Assembly: GCA_963847345.1 (NCBI GenBank)
Contig: CAWJZU010000010.1
Coordinates: 33,947 to 97,946 of the forward strand
From: DATARH01 sp963847345
GTDB taxonomy: Bacteria > Pseudomonadota > Alphaproteobacteria > ATCC43930 > CGMCC-115725
Length of the DNA stretch: 64,000 bases
Direction of reading: 5' to 3'
The position numbers and the translations under genes are program-made. The notes below the pieces were generated by a model. That model was not told the origin of the DNA. It saw nothing but the letters and a program-made list of their open reading frames with translations, and did not search any database. This document shows, piece after piece, positions 29,899-38,663 of the stretch (position 1 is the first letter of the stretch; each line of letters begins with the position of its first letter).

Positions 29899-30312
29899 TC
29901 AGTGCGGCGTCATCCAAAAGCGGAACCATTCGACGACGCCGGACTGTCCGAGCTTGCCGTCGAAATATCCAAGCAGTCGCTCGATCGCATGCCGCTGCCG
30001 AGGGGGCATATCGAAACTGTACCCGTTTGCCTCGACGAAAGTCACGGCGGCACGAAATGCGGTCCGTTTGTTGCCTTCGGTAAAGGCATGCGCGTCGGCG
30101 AGGCTCGTATAAAGCCGCGCCGCCAGCACGGCGATGTCGCGATCCATGAAATAGACCCAGACATTCCACGGATGCGCCAACGCGCGCTGCAAGGCGGCGT
30201 GGTCGCGCACTTCATGGAGTTCGCCAGTCTCCGCAACCTCGTCCGCGTTGAAAGCGATGAGGGCTTCGATCGGGACCCACAGCGGTTCTCCGTTTCTGCC
30301 GTGGTCACTCAT
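29899..30312 (-). CDS. doc: Doc/Fic-family death-on-curing protein
   Basis: A 137-residue protein with the Fic-fold motif HAFTEGNKRTAF (HxFx[D/E]GNKR), matching the Doc toxin that phosphorylates EF-Tu. The start at 30312 (MSDHGRNGEPLW) is preferred, because the upstream extension to 30381 is Arg-rich. The usual Phd antitoxin is not recognised upstream. On the minus strand a short frame (VIETGGIGVAVAGQKLAA) ends with a TGA overlapping the doc ATG (ATGAGTGA), as an antitoxin gene would, but its start is broken. It is convergent with the DUF2182 gene, with stops three bases apart. Confidence 0.8.
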   Translation of the reverse strand: MSDHGRNGEPLWVPIEALIAFNADEVAETGELHEVRDHAALQRALAHPWNVWVYFMDRDIAVLAARLYTSLADAHAFTEGNKRTAFRAAVTFVEANGYSFDMPPRQRHAIERLLGYFDGKLGQSGVVEWFRFWMTPH

Positions 30313-30564
30313 GCCGCTCTCGGCTCGGGGATGCCGCCAGCTTCTGGCCCGCGACAGCAACACCGATACCGCCCGTCTCAATCACCTAGCACGGCCTCTC
30401 GCGATTCCGCGCGACATCATCGTGCGGCCCAATCGCCTGCTCAGGCTGCCGGCGTGACCCGGTCCTTCGCGCCACGGCCGGCAGTTCTGTGATAATAGCC
30501 CGAGTGCCGGCAGAAAACCGCCTCGCCGGTAGGCGCCCGGCGAGGAAGCGCCCGGATCAAGGCA

Positions 30565-31530
30565 ATGGCTGTCTATACCGAAGTCGGTGACGATGAATTG
30601 CGCGCCTTTGTCGCGCTGTACGATGTCGGCGAGGTGCTGTCGTGCAAGGGCATCGCCGAGGGGGTCGAGAACTCGAATTTTCTGCTGACGACCGAGCGAG
30701 GCAATTTCATCCTGACCCTGTACGAGAAGCGGGTCGCGCGCCAAGACCTGCCGTTTTTCATCGGGCTGATGGATCATTTGGCACATCGCGGCGTCGCCTG
30801 CCCAACGCCGGTGCGGGCACGTGACGGCGAAGCGTTGCGCGAGCTGTGCGGCCGGCCGGCGGCAATCGTCACCTTTCTGACCGGCATGTGGCCTCGCCGC
30901 ATCGACCCGCTCCATTGCGCCGGGGTCGGCGCCGCGCTGGCCCGACTGCATCAGGCCGGCGAAGGGTTTACGATGACCCGGCCGAACGATCTCGGACCGG
31001 CCGGCTGGCGCCGCTTGTATGAAGCGTGCCGTCAGAGGGCCGACGAGGTCCGGCCCGGTCTTGCCGAGGAGATCGGCGACGAGCTGGCGTTCCTGGAAGA
31101 GGCTTGGCCGCACCACCTGCCGACCGGGGTCATCCATGCGGACCTGTTTCCCGACAACGTGTTCTTTCGCGAGCATGAGCTGACAGGGCTGATCGATTTC
31201 TATTTCGCTTGTACCGATTTTCTCGCCTACGACGTCGCGATCTGCCTCAACGCCTGGTGTTTCGAGCCGGATGGCAGCTTCAACGTGACCAAGGCGCGGC
31301 TGCTGGTCGGCAACTATCTGCCGGTGCGCAGCATGCTTCCGGTCGAGCTGGCGGTATTGCCGCTACTGGCGCGCGGCAGCGCGCTGCGGTTTCTTCTGAC
31401 CCGGCTCTACGACTGGCTGAATCAGCCCGTGGGCGCGCTGGTGCGGCCGAAGGACCCGATCGAATACTTAAAGAAACTGCGCTTCCACCGTGGGATTTCG
31501 GGACCGTCTGCGTATGGCATCGATGTCTGA
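30565..31530 (+). CDS. thrB: Homoserine kinase (ThrB, APH-type)
   Basis: A 321-residue kinase of the aminoglycoside-phosphotransferase fold used by alphaproteobacteria for homoserine phosphorylation in threonine synthesis. It has ENSNFLLTTERGNFILTLYE (nucleotide lid), the catalytic loop GVIHADLFPDNVFF (Asp and Asn for Mg-ATP) and LIDFYFACTDFLAYDVAICLNAWC (metal Asp). The start MAVYTEVGDDELRAFVA fits the family. rnhA follows three bases later, the usual thrB-rnhA order in this class. Confidence 0.93.
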   Translation: MAVYTEVGDDELRAFVALYDVGEVLSCKGIAEGVENSNFLLTTERGNFILTLYEKRVARQDLPFFIGLMDHLAHRGVACPTPVRARDGEALRELCGRPAAIVTFLTGMWPRRIDPLHCAGVGAALARLHQAGEGFTMTRPNDLGPAGWRRLYEACRQRADEVRPGLAEEIGDELAFLEEAWPHHLPTGVIHADLFPDNVFFREHELTGLIDFYFACTDFLAYDVAICLNAWCFEPDGSFNVTKARLLVGNYLPVRSMLPVELAVLPLLARGSALRFLLTRLYDWLNQPVGALVRPKDPIEYLKKLRFHRGISGPSAYGIDV

Positions 31531-31532
31531 CG

Positions 31533-32015
31533 ATGATGAGTGACAATGGGGCGCGGCCCCGCCCCGCGGTCGAGATCTATACCGACGGAGCGTGCAGCGG
31601 CAATCCGGGACCCGGCGGCTGGGGTGTGGTGCTGCGCTATGGCGAGATCGAGCGGGAACTATCCGGCGGCGAGCAAGCGACGACCAACAACCGCATGGAG
31701 CTAATGGCCGCGATCGCCGGTCTCGAAGCGCTGAAGCGGCCGTGTCGCGTCAAGCTCTACACCGACAGCATCTACCTGCGCGACGGCATCACCAAGTGGC
31801 TGCCGAACTGGAAAGCGCGCGGCTGGAAGACCGCCGCCAAGGAGCCGGTCAAGAACATCGACCTGTGGCAGCGGCTCGAAGCGGCCGCCTCCCGGCACGA
31901 CATCGATTGGCACTGGGTGCGCGGCCACGCCGGTCACCCGGAAAACGAACGCGCCGACGCGCTGGCGCGGGCGGCGATTACGGCGCTGCGGCGTTCCAGG
32001 AGCATAATGGAGTAA
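31533..32015 (+). CDS. rnhA: Ribonuclease HI
   Basis: A 160-residue enzyme that cuts RNA in RNA-DNA hybrids. The metal-binding acidic residues are in IYTDGACSGNPGPGGWG, MELMAAI, LYTDSIYLRDGI and NERADALAR, and the catalytic His is in WVRGHAGHPENERAD. Two ATGs (31533 and 31536) lie just after the thrB stop. The basic region KWLPNWKARGWK corresponds to the handle that binds the hybrid. Confidence 0.95.
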   Translation: MMSDNGARPRPAVEIYTDGACSGNPGPGGWGVVLRYGEIERELSGGEQATTNNRMELMAAIAGLEALKRPCRVKLYTDSIYLRDGITKWLPNWKARGWKTAAKEPVKNIDLWQRLEAAASRHDIDWHWVRGHAGHPENERADALARAAITALRRSRSIME

Positions 32016-32516
32016 TCTGCGCTGCAGGGCAGAATGCGATTAATCGCTTCCTGAACTAAAGGTGGATACTGCATCAGTTTTGAATTTGCGTCGCCATCAA
32101 GCCTGCTTCAAAACGCGTTCCTGTCGGGGCGCTCCTCGGCATCAAGAAAATCCATGATTGCACTGGGTAATGCGGAAGAACGTCATCTTGAGCGAGTGTC
32201 TCGCCGTTCCGGCCGGCACGACACCGCTGTCGTCTGCCCCACAACGACGCGAAATTTGCCACATTACGGGAGTATCGAATAACCGTGCTGGGTCGGAGCG
32301 ATGTCGGGCGGGTGCTTGCTGTTCTTTTGCTGCAAAATTGCTCTCCGCCGCCGCGAAACCCGCGCGGAGCAAGGGGTCGTGCCGGCGCTCGCTGTTCTTT
32401 TCCTGCAGAAAGCAGCAAACCACATACACTGTTTCCGTTGTCTGCGTGGGGCCATTGGGGCGAGCTGACTGGTCGCTTGGCTGTGGTTTTGCAGCAGATC
32501 AAGAAGAAGGCGCCGG
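32016..32516. other. Intergenic region upstream of lpd
   Basis: 500 bases with no supported gene. Two imperfect copies of a word like CGCTCGCTGTTCTTTTCCTGC (about 32,316-32,335 and 32,387-32,406) are visible. Open frames on both strands have the composition of non-coding sequence. No promoter stands out. Confidence 0.4.
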
Positions 32517-33914
32517 ATGACGGAGAATTTTGATCTTGTTGTGGTCGGCGGCGGTCCCGGCGGGTATGTCGCGGCGATCCGCGCGGCGCAGCTCGGAATG
32601 AAAACGGCGCTGGTCGAGCGCGAGCATCTGGGCGGCATTTGCCTGAACTGGGGCTGCATCCCGACCAAGGCGCTACTGCGCACCTCGCAACTCTACCATG
32701 ACATGCAGCGGGCCGAGGAATTCGGCCTGAAGGCGAGCGGCCTGTCCTATGACCCGAAAAAGGTGGTGGCACGCTCGCGGGCCGTGGCAAAGCAGCTTTC
32801 GAACGGCGTCGCGCATCTGCTACGCAAGAACAAGGTCACCGTGTTCGACGGCGAAGCCAAGCTCGCCGACAAGGGGAAATTATCTGTCTCGAAGAACGGC
32901 AACGCCGTCGCCGATATCGCCGCACCGCATATCGTACTCGCGACCGGCGCGCGGGCGCGCTCGCTGCCCGGGCTCGAACCCGACGGCAAGCTGGTGTGGA
33001 CCTACAAGGAAGCGATGGTCCCGGAAGCGATCCCGAAGTCGCTGCTGGTCGTCGGCTCGGGCGCGATCGGGATCGAATTCGCCAGCTTCTACCGCGATAT
33101 GGGCGCCGAGGTTACGGTCATCGAGGTGCTGGAGCGCGTGCTGCCGGTCGAGGACGAGGAGATTTCCGCCTTCGCCCGCAGGAGCTTCGAGAAGCAGGGG
33201 ATCAAAATCCATACCGGCGCAACGGTGAAGGACCTCGATCGCGGCGAGAATGGTGTGACCGCGCATATCGAGGGAGGGGGAAAATCGTTCGATCTGACCG
33301 TCGAGCGCGTCATCCTGGCGGTCGGCATCGTCGGCAATGTCGAGGGGATCGGCCTCGAAGGCAGCGGGGTCAAAATCGAGCGCAGCCACATCGTCGTCGA
33401 TGAATGGCTGCGCACCGGGGAGGCCGGTATCTACGCTATCGGCGATGTCGTCGGCCCGCCGTGGCTGGCGCACAAGGCGAGCCACGAAGGTGTGATCTGC
33501 GTCGAGAAGATCGCCGGGGTCAACGACGTCCATCCGCTAGACCTGCGCAACATCCCGGCGTGCACCTATTGCCGGCCGCAAGTTGCCAGCGTCGGGTTGA
33601 CCGAAGCGGCGGCGCGCGCGGCCGGTTACGATGTCAAAATCGGGCACTTCCCGTTCATCGGCAACGGCAAGGCGATCGCGCTCGGCGAGCCGGAGGGTAT
33701 GATCAAGACCGTGTTCGACGCCAAGAACGGCGAACTGCTGGGTGCGCATATGATTGGCGCCGAAGTGACGGAACTGATTCAGGGCTACACGATCGCCAAG
33801 ACGCTTGAGACGACCGAAGCCGAACTGATCCGCACAATCTTCCCGCACCCGACGATCTCCGAGACGATGCACGAGGCCGTGCTTGACGCCTACGGGCGCG
33901 CCATCCACTTCTGA
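32517..33914 (+). CDS. lpd: Dihydrolipoyl dehydrogenase
   Basis: A 465-residue FAD disulfide oxidoreductase, the E3 component of 2-oxoacid dehydrogenase complexes and the glycine cleavage system. It has the FAD motif VVGGGPGGYVAAIRAAQLG, the redox disulfide GGICLNWGCIPTK, the NAD motif VVGSGAIGIEFASFYRDMG, and the C-terminal interface His-Glu in FPHPTISETMHE. Placement next to lipA (lipoyl synthase) fits a shared lipoate theme and is common in alphaproteobacteria. Confidence 0.95.
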   Translation: MTENFDLVVVGGGPGGYVAAIRAAQLGMKTALVEREHLGGICLNWGCIPTKALLRTSQLYHDMQRAEEFGLKASGLSYDPKKVVARSRAVAKQLSNGVAHLLRKNKVTVFDGEAKLADKGKLSVSKNGNAVADIAAPHIVLATGARARSLPGLEPDGKLVWTYKEAMVPEAIPKSLLVVGSGAIGIEFASFYRDMGAEVTVIEVLERVLPVEDEEISAFARRSFEKQGIKIHTGATVKDLDRGENGVTAHIEGGGKSFDLTVERVILAVGIVGNVEGIGLEGSGVKIERSHIVVDEWLRTGEAGIYAIGDVVGPPWLAHKASHEGVICVEKIAGVNDVHPLDLRNIPACTYCRPQVASVGLTEAAARAAGYDVKIGHFPFIGNGKAIALGEPEGMIKTVFDAKNGELLGAHMIGAEVTELIQGYTIAKTLETTEAELIRTIFPHPTISETMHEAVLDAYGRAIHF

Positions 33915-33938
33915 CCGGATGGCTTCTCTTCCTTCCTC

Positions 33939-34010
33939 ATCCCCGGGCTTCACCCGGGGATCTGCGTCGGCTTCCGAGATGGCCGGGTCAAGCCCGCCCA
34001 TGACAGCGGG
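33939..34010. repeat. REP-like palindromes between lpd and lipA
   Basis: First palindrome: ATCCCCGGG at 33939-33947 pairs with CCCGGGGAT at 33953-33961. It is followed by a GGCCGGGTCAAGCCCGCCCA palindrome that overlaps the likely lipA start. The same families occur at about 25,873 and 17,692. Confidence 0.6.
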
Positions 34011-34944
34011 CGCCGTGCGCCATCCCGAGAAGGCGGCGCGGCCGGATAGACCGAGCCCGAAAAAGCCGGCCTGGATCCGCGTCAAGGCGCCGGGGTCGCC
34101 CGAGTACCACGCAACGCGGCGGCTGATGCGCGAACTCGACCTGCACACGGTGTGCGAGGAGGCGGCTTGCCCGAATATCGGCGAGTGCTGGAAGGACCGA
34201 CACGCGACGATGATGATCCTCGGCGCGGTGTGCACGCGCGCCTGTACGTTCTGCAACGTCGCGACCGGGCGGCCCGATCTGCTCGACCCGCATGAGCCCG
34301 AACGGGTGGGCGACGCGGTCGCCCAACTTGGCCTCAACCACATTGTCGTGACCTCGGTCGATCGCGACGATCTGGACGATGGCGGCGCCGGGCATTTCGC
34401 GCGGACGATCACGGCGATCCGCGCCACCTCGCCAGAGACGACGATCGAGGTGCTGGTCCCGGATTTCCTGCGCAAGGACGGTGCGATCGAGACCGTCGTC
34501 GCGGCCCGCCCGGACGTGCTCAACCACAATCTCGAAACCGTGCCGCGGCTCTATGCCGAGGTGCGGCCGGGAGCGCGCTATTTCCACTCGCTGCGTCTGC
34601 TCGATCAGGTGAAGCGCATCGACCCGGCGATGTTCACAAAGTCGGGGATCATGGTCGGGCTCGGCGAGGAACGCGGCGAAGTATTGCAGGTGATGGACGA
34701 TTTGCGGGCGGCTCAGGTCGATTTCCTGACGATCGGACAGTATCTGCAGCCATCCCCAAAGCATCATCCAATCGCGCGCTTCGTGACGCCGGAGGAATTC
34801 GACGGCTATCGCCGGCAGGCATTGGGAAAAGGGTTTCTGATAGTGTCCGCATCGCCGCTGACCCGATCGTCGTACCATGCCGGCGACGATTTCGCCCGTC
34901 TGCGCGCGGCCCGCGCCGCGGCGGCTGCGGTCGTCCGGGCGTAG
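34000..34944 (+). CDS. lipA: Lipoyl synthase
   Basis: A radical-SAM enzyme that inserts two sulfurs into octanoyl-lysine. It has the auxiliary cluster cysteines (CEEAACPNIGECW), the radical-SAM CxxxCxxC in GAVCTRACTFCNVATG and a C-terminal Ser in ASPLTRSSYH. Conserved sequence begins about VRHPEKAARPDRP, so the ATG at 34000 is a fair start (314 residues). The frame is open further to 33883, but that part is the REP-like repeat and overlaps lpd. The COQ10/RatA-like gene starts three bases after the stop. Confidence 0.94.
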   Translation: MTAGAVRHPEKAARPDRPSPKKPAWIRVKAPGSPEYHATRRLMRELDLHTVCEEAACPNIGECWKDRHATMMILGAVCTRACTFCNVATGRPDLLDPHEPERVGDAVAQLGLNHIVVTSVDRDDLDDGGAGHFARTITAIRATSPETTIEVLVPDFLRKDGAIETVVAARPDVLNHNLETVPRLYAEVRPGARYFHSLRLLDQVKRIDPAMFTKSGIMVGLGEERGEVLQVMDDLRAAQVDFLTIGQYLQPSPKHHPIARFVTPEEFDGYRRQALGKGFLIVSASPLTRSSYHAGDDFARLRAARAAAAAVVRA

Positions 34945-34947
34945 ACA

Positions 34948-35412
34948 ATGCCGACGCATGCCGAGCAGAAGGTACTGCCCTACACGCCGGAACAGCTTTT
35001 CATGCTGGTCTCGGACATCGAGCGCTACCCCGAGTTCCTGCCCTGGTGCGTCGGCGCTCGGGTACGCGAACGTCGCGACAACGTGATCATCGCCGACCTG
35101 ATCATCGGCTTTCGCATGTTCCGCGAACGGTTCACGTCGCGCGTCACGCTGAGCCCGCCGCACGGGATTGACGTCGCCTATACCGAGGGTCCGTTCAAAT
35201 ACCTGAACAACCACTGGAATTTCGAACGGGTCCCGGGCGGCTGCCGCATCGATTTCTTTGTCGATTTCGAATTCCGGTCGCGCATATTGCAGCGGGTCAT
35301 CGAGATGCTGTTTCACGAGGCAGTGCGCCGCATGGTAGCCGCCTTCGAAGCCCGCGCCCAGCAGCTCTACGGCGTCCCGGAACCGCACCCGCAAGGCAAG
35401 CCGGCGGTGTAA
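34948..35412 (+). CDS. Coenzyme Q-binding COQ10 / RatA-like START-domain protein
   Basis: A 154-residue polyketide-cyclase/START fold protein. It has the family start KVLPYTPEQLFMLVSDIERYPEFLPWC, a central FTSRVTLSPPHGIDVAY and the C-terminal helix LFHEAVRRMVAAFEARAQQLYG. Relatives help ubiquinone function (COQ10) and the E. coli homologue has been reported as RatA. Position right after lipA is typical of alphaproteobacteria, which favours the COQ10 reading. Confidence 0.88.
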   Translation: MPTHAEQKVLPYTPEQLFMLVSDIERYPEFLPWCVGARVRERRDNVIIADLIIGFRMFRERFTSRVTLSPPHGIDVAYTEGPFKYLNNHWNFERVPGGCRIDFFVDFEFRSRILQRVIEMLFHEAVRRMVAAFEARAQQLYGVPEPHPQGKPAV

Positions 35413-35463
35413 TTCTGCAGTGCCGCTGTCCGGCCGAGCCGCCCTGATTATGTGGGCCTTTGG

Positions 35464-35958
35464 TCAGGTATCGCGCGCCTCCTCAGCGAGCATTTCCAGC
35501 GCCTGTACCAACGCCGCCTGGCGGATTTCGGCGCGGTTGCCGGGGAAGACGCGGCGCTCGACACCGACAGCGCCGCCTTTTCGGGCGAGGGCGACATAAA
35601 CGAGGCCGACCGGTTTTTGCGGGGTACCGCCGCCCGGGCCGGCGATCCCGGTGATCGATACGGCGAGATCGACCCCGCCGCGCGCGACCGCGCCGCGCGC
35701 CATCGCCGCCGCAGTCTGCGCGCTGACCGAGCCATGTTCGGCGATTGTCTCGGAAGGCACGCCGAGAAGCTCCATTTTCGCCGCGTTCGAATAAGTTACG
35801 AAGCCGCGCTCGACGACGTCGGACGAGCCGGCGATCGCGGTCAGCGCCGCGGCGACGAGACCGCCGGTACAAGATTCGGCGGTTGCAACACGCCAGCCGT
35901 GCGACCGGCAGGCGGCCAGCACGGTTTCGGCGAGGTGCAGGGTGTCAGGGTCGAACAA
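35464..35958 (-). CDS. pncC: CinA-family nicotinamide-nucleotide amidohydrolase
   Basis: A 164-residue stand-alone CinA C-terminal domain that deamidates nicotinamide mononucleotide in NAD recycling. It has the nucleophile region ATAESCTGGLVAAALT, a mid-segment GFVTYSNAAKMELLGV, and SITGIAGPGGGTPQKPVGLVY. The start overlaps the end of pgpA by 14 bases, so the two are probably translated from one message together with ispDF upstream. Confidence 0.9.
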   Translation of the reverse strand: MFDPDTLHLAETVLAACRSHGWRVATAESCTGGLVAAALTAIAGSSDVVERGFVTYSNAAKMELLGVPSETIAEHGSVSAQTAAAMARGAVARGGVDLAVSITGIAGPGGGTPQKPVGLVYVALARKGGAVGVERRVFPGNRAEIRQAALVQALEMLAEEARDT

Positions 35959-36484
35959 CGATGATCCCCTCGCTGATCAGCAGCGCCAGAGGCGGCAAGG
36001 CGTAGACCGAGGCGACGAGATCATCGAGCATGATCCCGGGACCGCCGGGGATACGCCGCTCAATCAGCCGCGCCGGCCACGGCTTCAGGATATCGAAGAT
36101 GCGGAAGAACACGAAGGCCGCCATATAGGCGCGCCAATCGAGCGGCCCGACCCAGAAATCCAGTGGTCCCAGCACCGCCCAGACCGCCGCCACCTCGTCG
36201 ATGACGACCCAGCCCGGGTCCTTCTGCCCGAGCGCCTGCGCCGCCGGTCCGGACACAAAACACCCGACGGCAAAGACGATCACCGCGCCTGATGTCAGCG
36301 CCGCGGGCCCGCCGAAATATGCGACAACCCAGCCGCAGGGCAGGGCGGTCAGCGTCCCCCACGTTCCCGGCGCGTAGGGCAGCAGCCCGGCGCCGAACCA
36401 GCTCGCGAGCAACACCTTCGGCTGGCGCAGCAGCAACGCCGGCGCCGGGACGCGGATGATGACCGGCGGCGGATCGTCGCTAAT
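35945..36484 (-). CDS. pgpA: Phosphatidylglycerophosphatase A
   Basis: A membrane enzyme that removes phosphate from phosphatidylglycerol phosphate. It has ASWFGAGLLPYAPGTWGTL, VIDEVAAVWAVL (catalytic Asp/Glu) and FFRIFDILKPWPARLIER (PgpA signature). The first standard in-frame start is TTG at 36436. A well-placed SD (GGAGGA, 36497-36492) sits seven bases before an ATT codon at 36484, followed by SDDPPPVIIRVPAP. The true start is therefore probably that ATT, or an ATG changed by one base. With it the protein has 179 residues. Confidence 0.85.
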   Translation of the reverse strand: MSDDPPPVIIRVPAPALLLRQPKVLLASWFGAGLLPYAPGTWGTLTALPCGWVVAYFGGPAALTSGAVIVFAVGCFVSGPAAQALGQKDPGWVVIDEVAAVWAVLGPLDFWVGPLDWRAYMAAFVFFRIFDILKPWPARLIERRIPGGPGIMLDDLVASVYALPPLALLISEGIIVVRP

Positions 36485-36521
36485 CGTGGCGTCCTCCGGA
36501 CGGCGTCACGTCTAGCGTGCG

Positions 36522-37676
36522 CTACAGCGGCAGCCGCACGGTCGCGATCGCCTGCGCCGCGATGCCTTCGCCGCGACCAGTGAAGCCGAGCCGTTCGGTG
36601 GTCGTCGCTTTCACGCTCACCCGATCAACCGGCATCTCGAGTATTTCCGAAACTCGCTTGATCATTAGCATGCGATATGGGCTGATTTTCGGGCGTTCGC
36701 AAATTACGGTCACGTCCACGGCGGCGATGCTGCCCCCCCTGGCGCGGACGAGGTCGGCCGCGTGCCGCAAGAATTGATGCGATGCAGCGCCGCGCCAGCG
36801 TGGGTCGCTCGGCGGAAAGTGCATTCCGATATCGCCGGCCCCAATCGCCCCGAGCAGCGCGTCGGTCAGCGCGTGTAATCCGACATCGGCATCCGAATGG
36901 CCGGCAAGGCTGAGCTCGTACGGGATCTCAATGCCGCAGATCATGAGATGGTCGCCCGGCGCGAAACCGTGCACGTCGAAGCCTTGTCCGACGCGCAGAT
37001 CGCCGAGCCGCGATGCGAGTAGTCGCTCCGCCGCTGCAAGGTCTTGCGCCGTTGTCACCTTCAAATTGTCCTCGCTGCCGGCGACCACGAGCGGAGCAAG
37101 CCCAGCAGCTTCGGCAACGGCGGCGTCGTCGGTCAGCACCCGACCGGCGGCGGCGCGATGCGCCTCGAGAATCGACCGAAAATGAAACCCTTGCGGCGTC
37201 TGCGCTCGCCACAGACGCGCGCGGTCAATCGTCTCGCGGATGACGCCATCCTCGACGCGCTTGATCGTGTCGCCGAGCGGCAGCGCTGGGATTGCGGCCA
37301 GCGACCGGTCGAGCGCATCCAGCACCCGGTCGATCAGGCCGGGATCGGAAAATGGCCGCGCGCCGTCGTGAATCAGCACCCGGGACGGGTCGCGCGGCAC
37401 CAGCGCCTCCAGCCCGAGCCGCACCGAATCCTGTCGTTCCGCGCCACCCGGGACGGGGGGTAGCAGCGGCAGACCGGCTGCCGCCGTGTCGAAGATGGCG
37501 CGGTCCTCGTCGCGGATCACGACCTGCACGCCATCGACCCGCTCGTGGTGAACGAACGCTGCTACCGCATGGCGCAACACGGTGCCGGCGCCGAGCGGAA
37601 GGTATTGCTTGGGGATAGCGCCACCGAACCTGGTGCCACGGCCGGCGGCAACGACAAGGGCAAAAACCGCGCTCAT
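36522..37676 (-). CDS. ispDF: Bifunctional IspD/IspF enzyme of the MEP pathway
   Basis: A fusion of 2-C-methyl-D-erythritol 4-phosphate cytidylyltransferase (residues 1 to about 225) and 2,4-cyclodiphosphate synthase (about 228 to the end) for isoprenoid precursors. IspD: LVVAAGRGTRFGGAIPKQYL and LIHDGARPFSDPGLIDRVL. IspF: RVGQGFDVHGF (zinc Asp and His), GHSDADVGLHALTDALLGAI and TTTERLGFTGRGEGIAAQA. The ATG at 37676 is chosen; a GTG two codons upstream is possible. The fusion is common in alphaproteobacteria. The pgpA SD lies close after its stop, so ispDF-pgpA-pncC looks like one operon. Confidence 0.95.
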   Translation of the reverse strand: MSAVFALVVAAGRGTRFGGAIPKQYLPLGAGTVLRHAVAAFVHHERVDGVQVVIRDEDRAIFDTAAAGLPLLPPVPGGAERQDSVRLGLEALVPRDPSRVLIHDGARPFSDPGLIDRVLDALDRSLAAIPALPLGDTIKRVEDGVIRETIDRARLWRAQTPQGFHFRSILEAHRAAAGRVLTDDAAVAEAAGLAPLVVAGSEDNLKVTTAQDLAAAERLLASRLGDLRVGQGFDVHGFAPGDHLMICGIEIPYELSLAGHSDADVGLHALTDALLGAIGAGDIGMHFPPSDPRWRGAASHQFLRHAADLVRARGGSIAAVDVTVICERPKISPYRMLMIKRVSEILEMPVDRVSVKATTTERLGFTGRGEGIAAQAIATVRLPL

Positions 37677-37781
37677 TGCCACAAGCTAATCCGAGCCGCG
37701 CCGGGATGGCCATCCATATAGGAGGATAGCGCGTTGGCCGGCGCCGGCGCTCGTGACTTTTCCCGCATAAGGCAGGAATAA

Positions 37782-38663
37782 TTATAGAAAATCGCGCATC
37801 AGGCGGAGGAACACATCAAGCTTATCGTGGTGGACCCAATGCCCGGCGCCTTCGACCGAGACGACCCTTGCATCCTGGAAATACTGCATCCGGCCGTCTT
37901 CTTCGGGGTTCCGCGCCCAGCTTTCCTTGCCATAGACAAGCAGCGTCGGGCAGCTGATCCGGGTCCACAGCTCCTGAATTTCGCTTTGGCTCATGCCGTA
38001 GGGCAAATCCGCGCGCACGTAATTGTCGAACTTCCAGCTGTAGGTGCCATCCTCGTTCTGGTTGACGCCGTACTGCGTCAAGTGGCGCGCCTGCTCGGGC
38101 GACAGGTGCCGGTTGGCCTCCTGCATCCGCTGCAGCGAGTCCTCGATCGAGGCGTAGCGCCGCGGCAGGCGGCCAGACAGGGCGCGCTGCTCGGTGATCC
38201 ATTTCCGCATCCGTTCGGCGATCGGCACGGCCGAGCGCGCCGCCATCTGTCTTGGGGTCGGCCCGAGTCCCTCGATCGCCACGAGCTTGCGCACCTTCTC
38301 CGGAAACACGCCGGTGTAGCGGATCGCGATGTTGCCGCCGAGCGAATGCGCGACAATCGTCACCGGCGCCAGCTCCTGCTGATGGACCAGCTGGTCGAGA
38401 TCGTAGATGTAGGCGGAAGTGGAGTAGTTGCCGTCGGGTGACCACTGGCTGTCGCCATGGCCGCGCAGATCGGGCGCCAGGACATGCCAGTCATGGCGCA
38501 GCGCCGCCGACACCCAATCCCAATTGCGGCAATGGTCACGCCCACCGTGCACGAGCAGCAGCGGCGGCGCGGTCGGGTTCCCCCAATCGACATAGTGCAA
38601 TCGCAGCCGCTGCGAGAAATAGATCCGCGAGGTCGGTCCTGAGCTGTCCAGATCGATCGTCAT
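37782..38663 (-). CDS. Alpha/beta hydrolase
   Basis: A 293-residue alpha/beta hydrolase. It has LLLVHGGRDHCRNWDW (oxyanion region), VLAPDLRGHGDS, the nucleophile elbow TIVAHSLGGNIAIRY, a late acidic residue region LLVYGKESWARNPEEDG and the catalytic His in VEGAGHWVHHDK. The start at 38663 (MTIDLDSSGPTSRI) gives the common family length, and the upstream extension is not conserved. It could be an esterase, epoxide hydrolase or C-C hydrolase; no substrate clue is adjacent. Confidence 0.82.
   Translation of the reverse strand: MTIDLDSSGPTSRIYFSQRLRLHYVDWGNPTAPPLLLVHGGRDHCRNWDWVSAALRHDWHVLAPDLRGHGDSQWSPDGNYSTSAYIYDLDQLVHQQELAPVTIVAHSLGGNIAIRYTGVFPEKVRKLVAIEGLGPTPRQMAARSAVPIAERMRKWITEQRALSGRLPRRYASIEDSLQRMQEANRHLSPEQARHLTQYGVNQNEDGTYSWKFDNYVRADLPYGMSQSEIQELWTRISCPTLLVYGKESWARNPEEDGRMQYFQDARVVSVEGAGHWVHHDKLDVFLRLMRDFL

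Noticed and set aside
32142..32429. 95-residue minus-strand ORF upstream of lpd
   Set aside because: No SD, no family similarity, and the words seen are typical translations of non-coding spacers.
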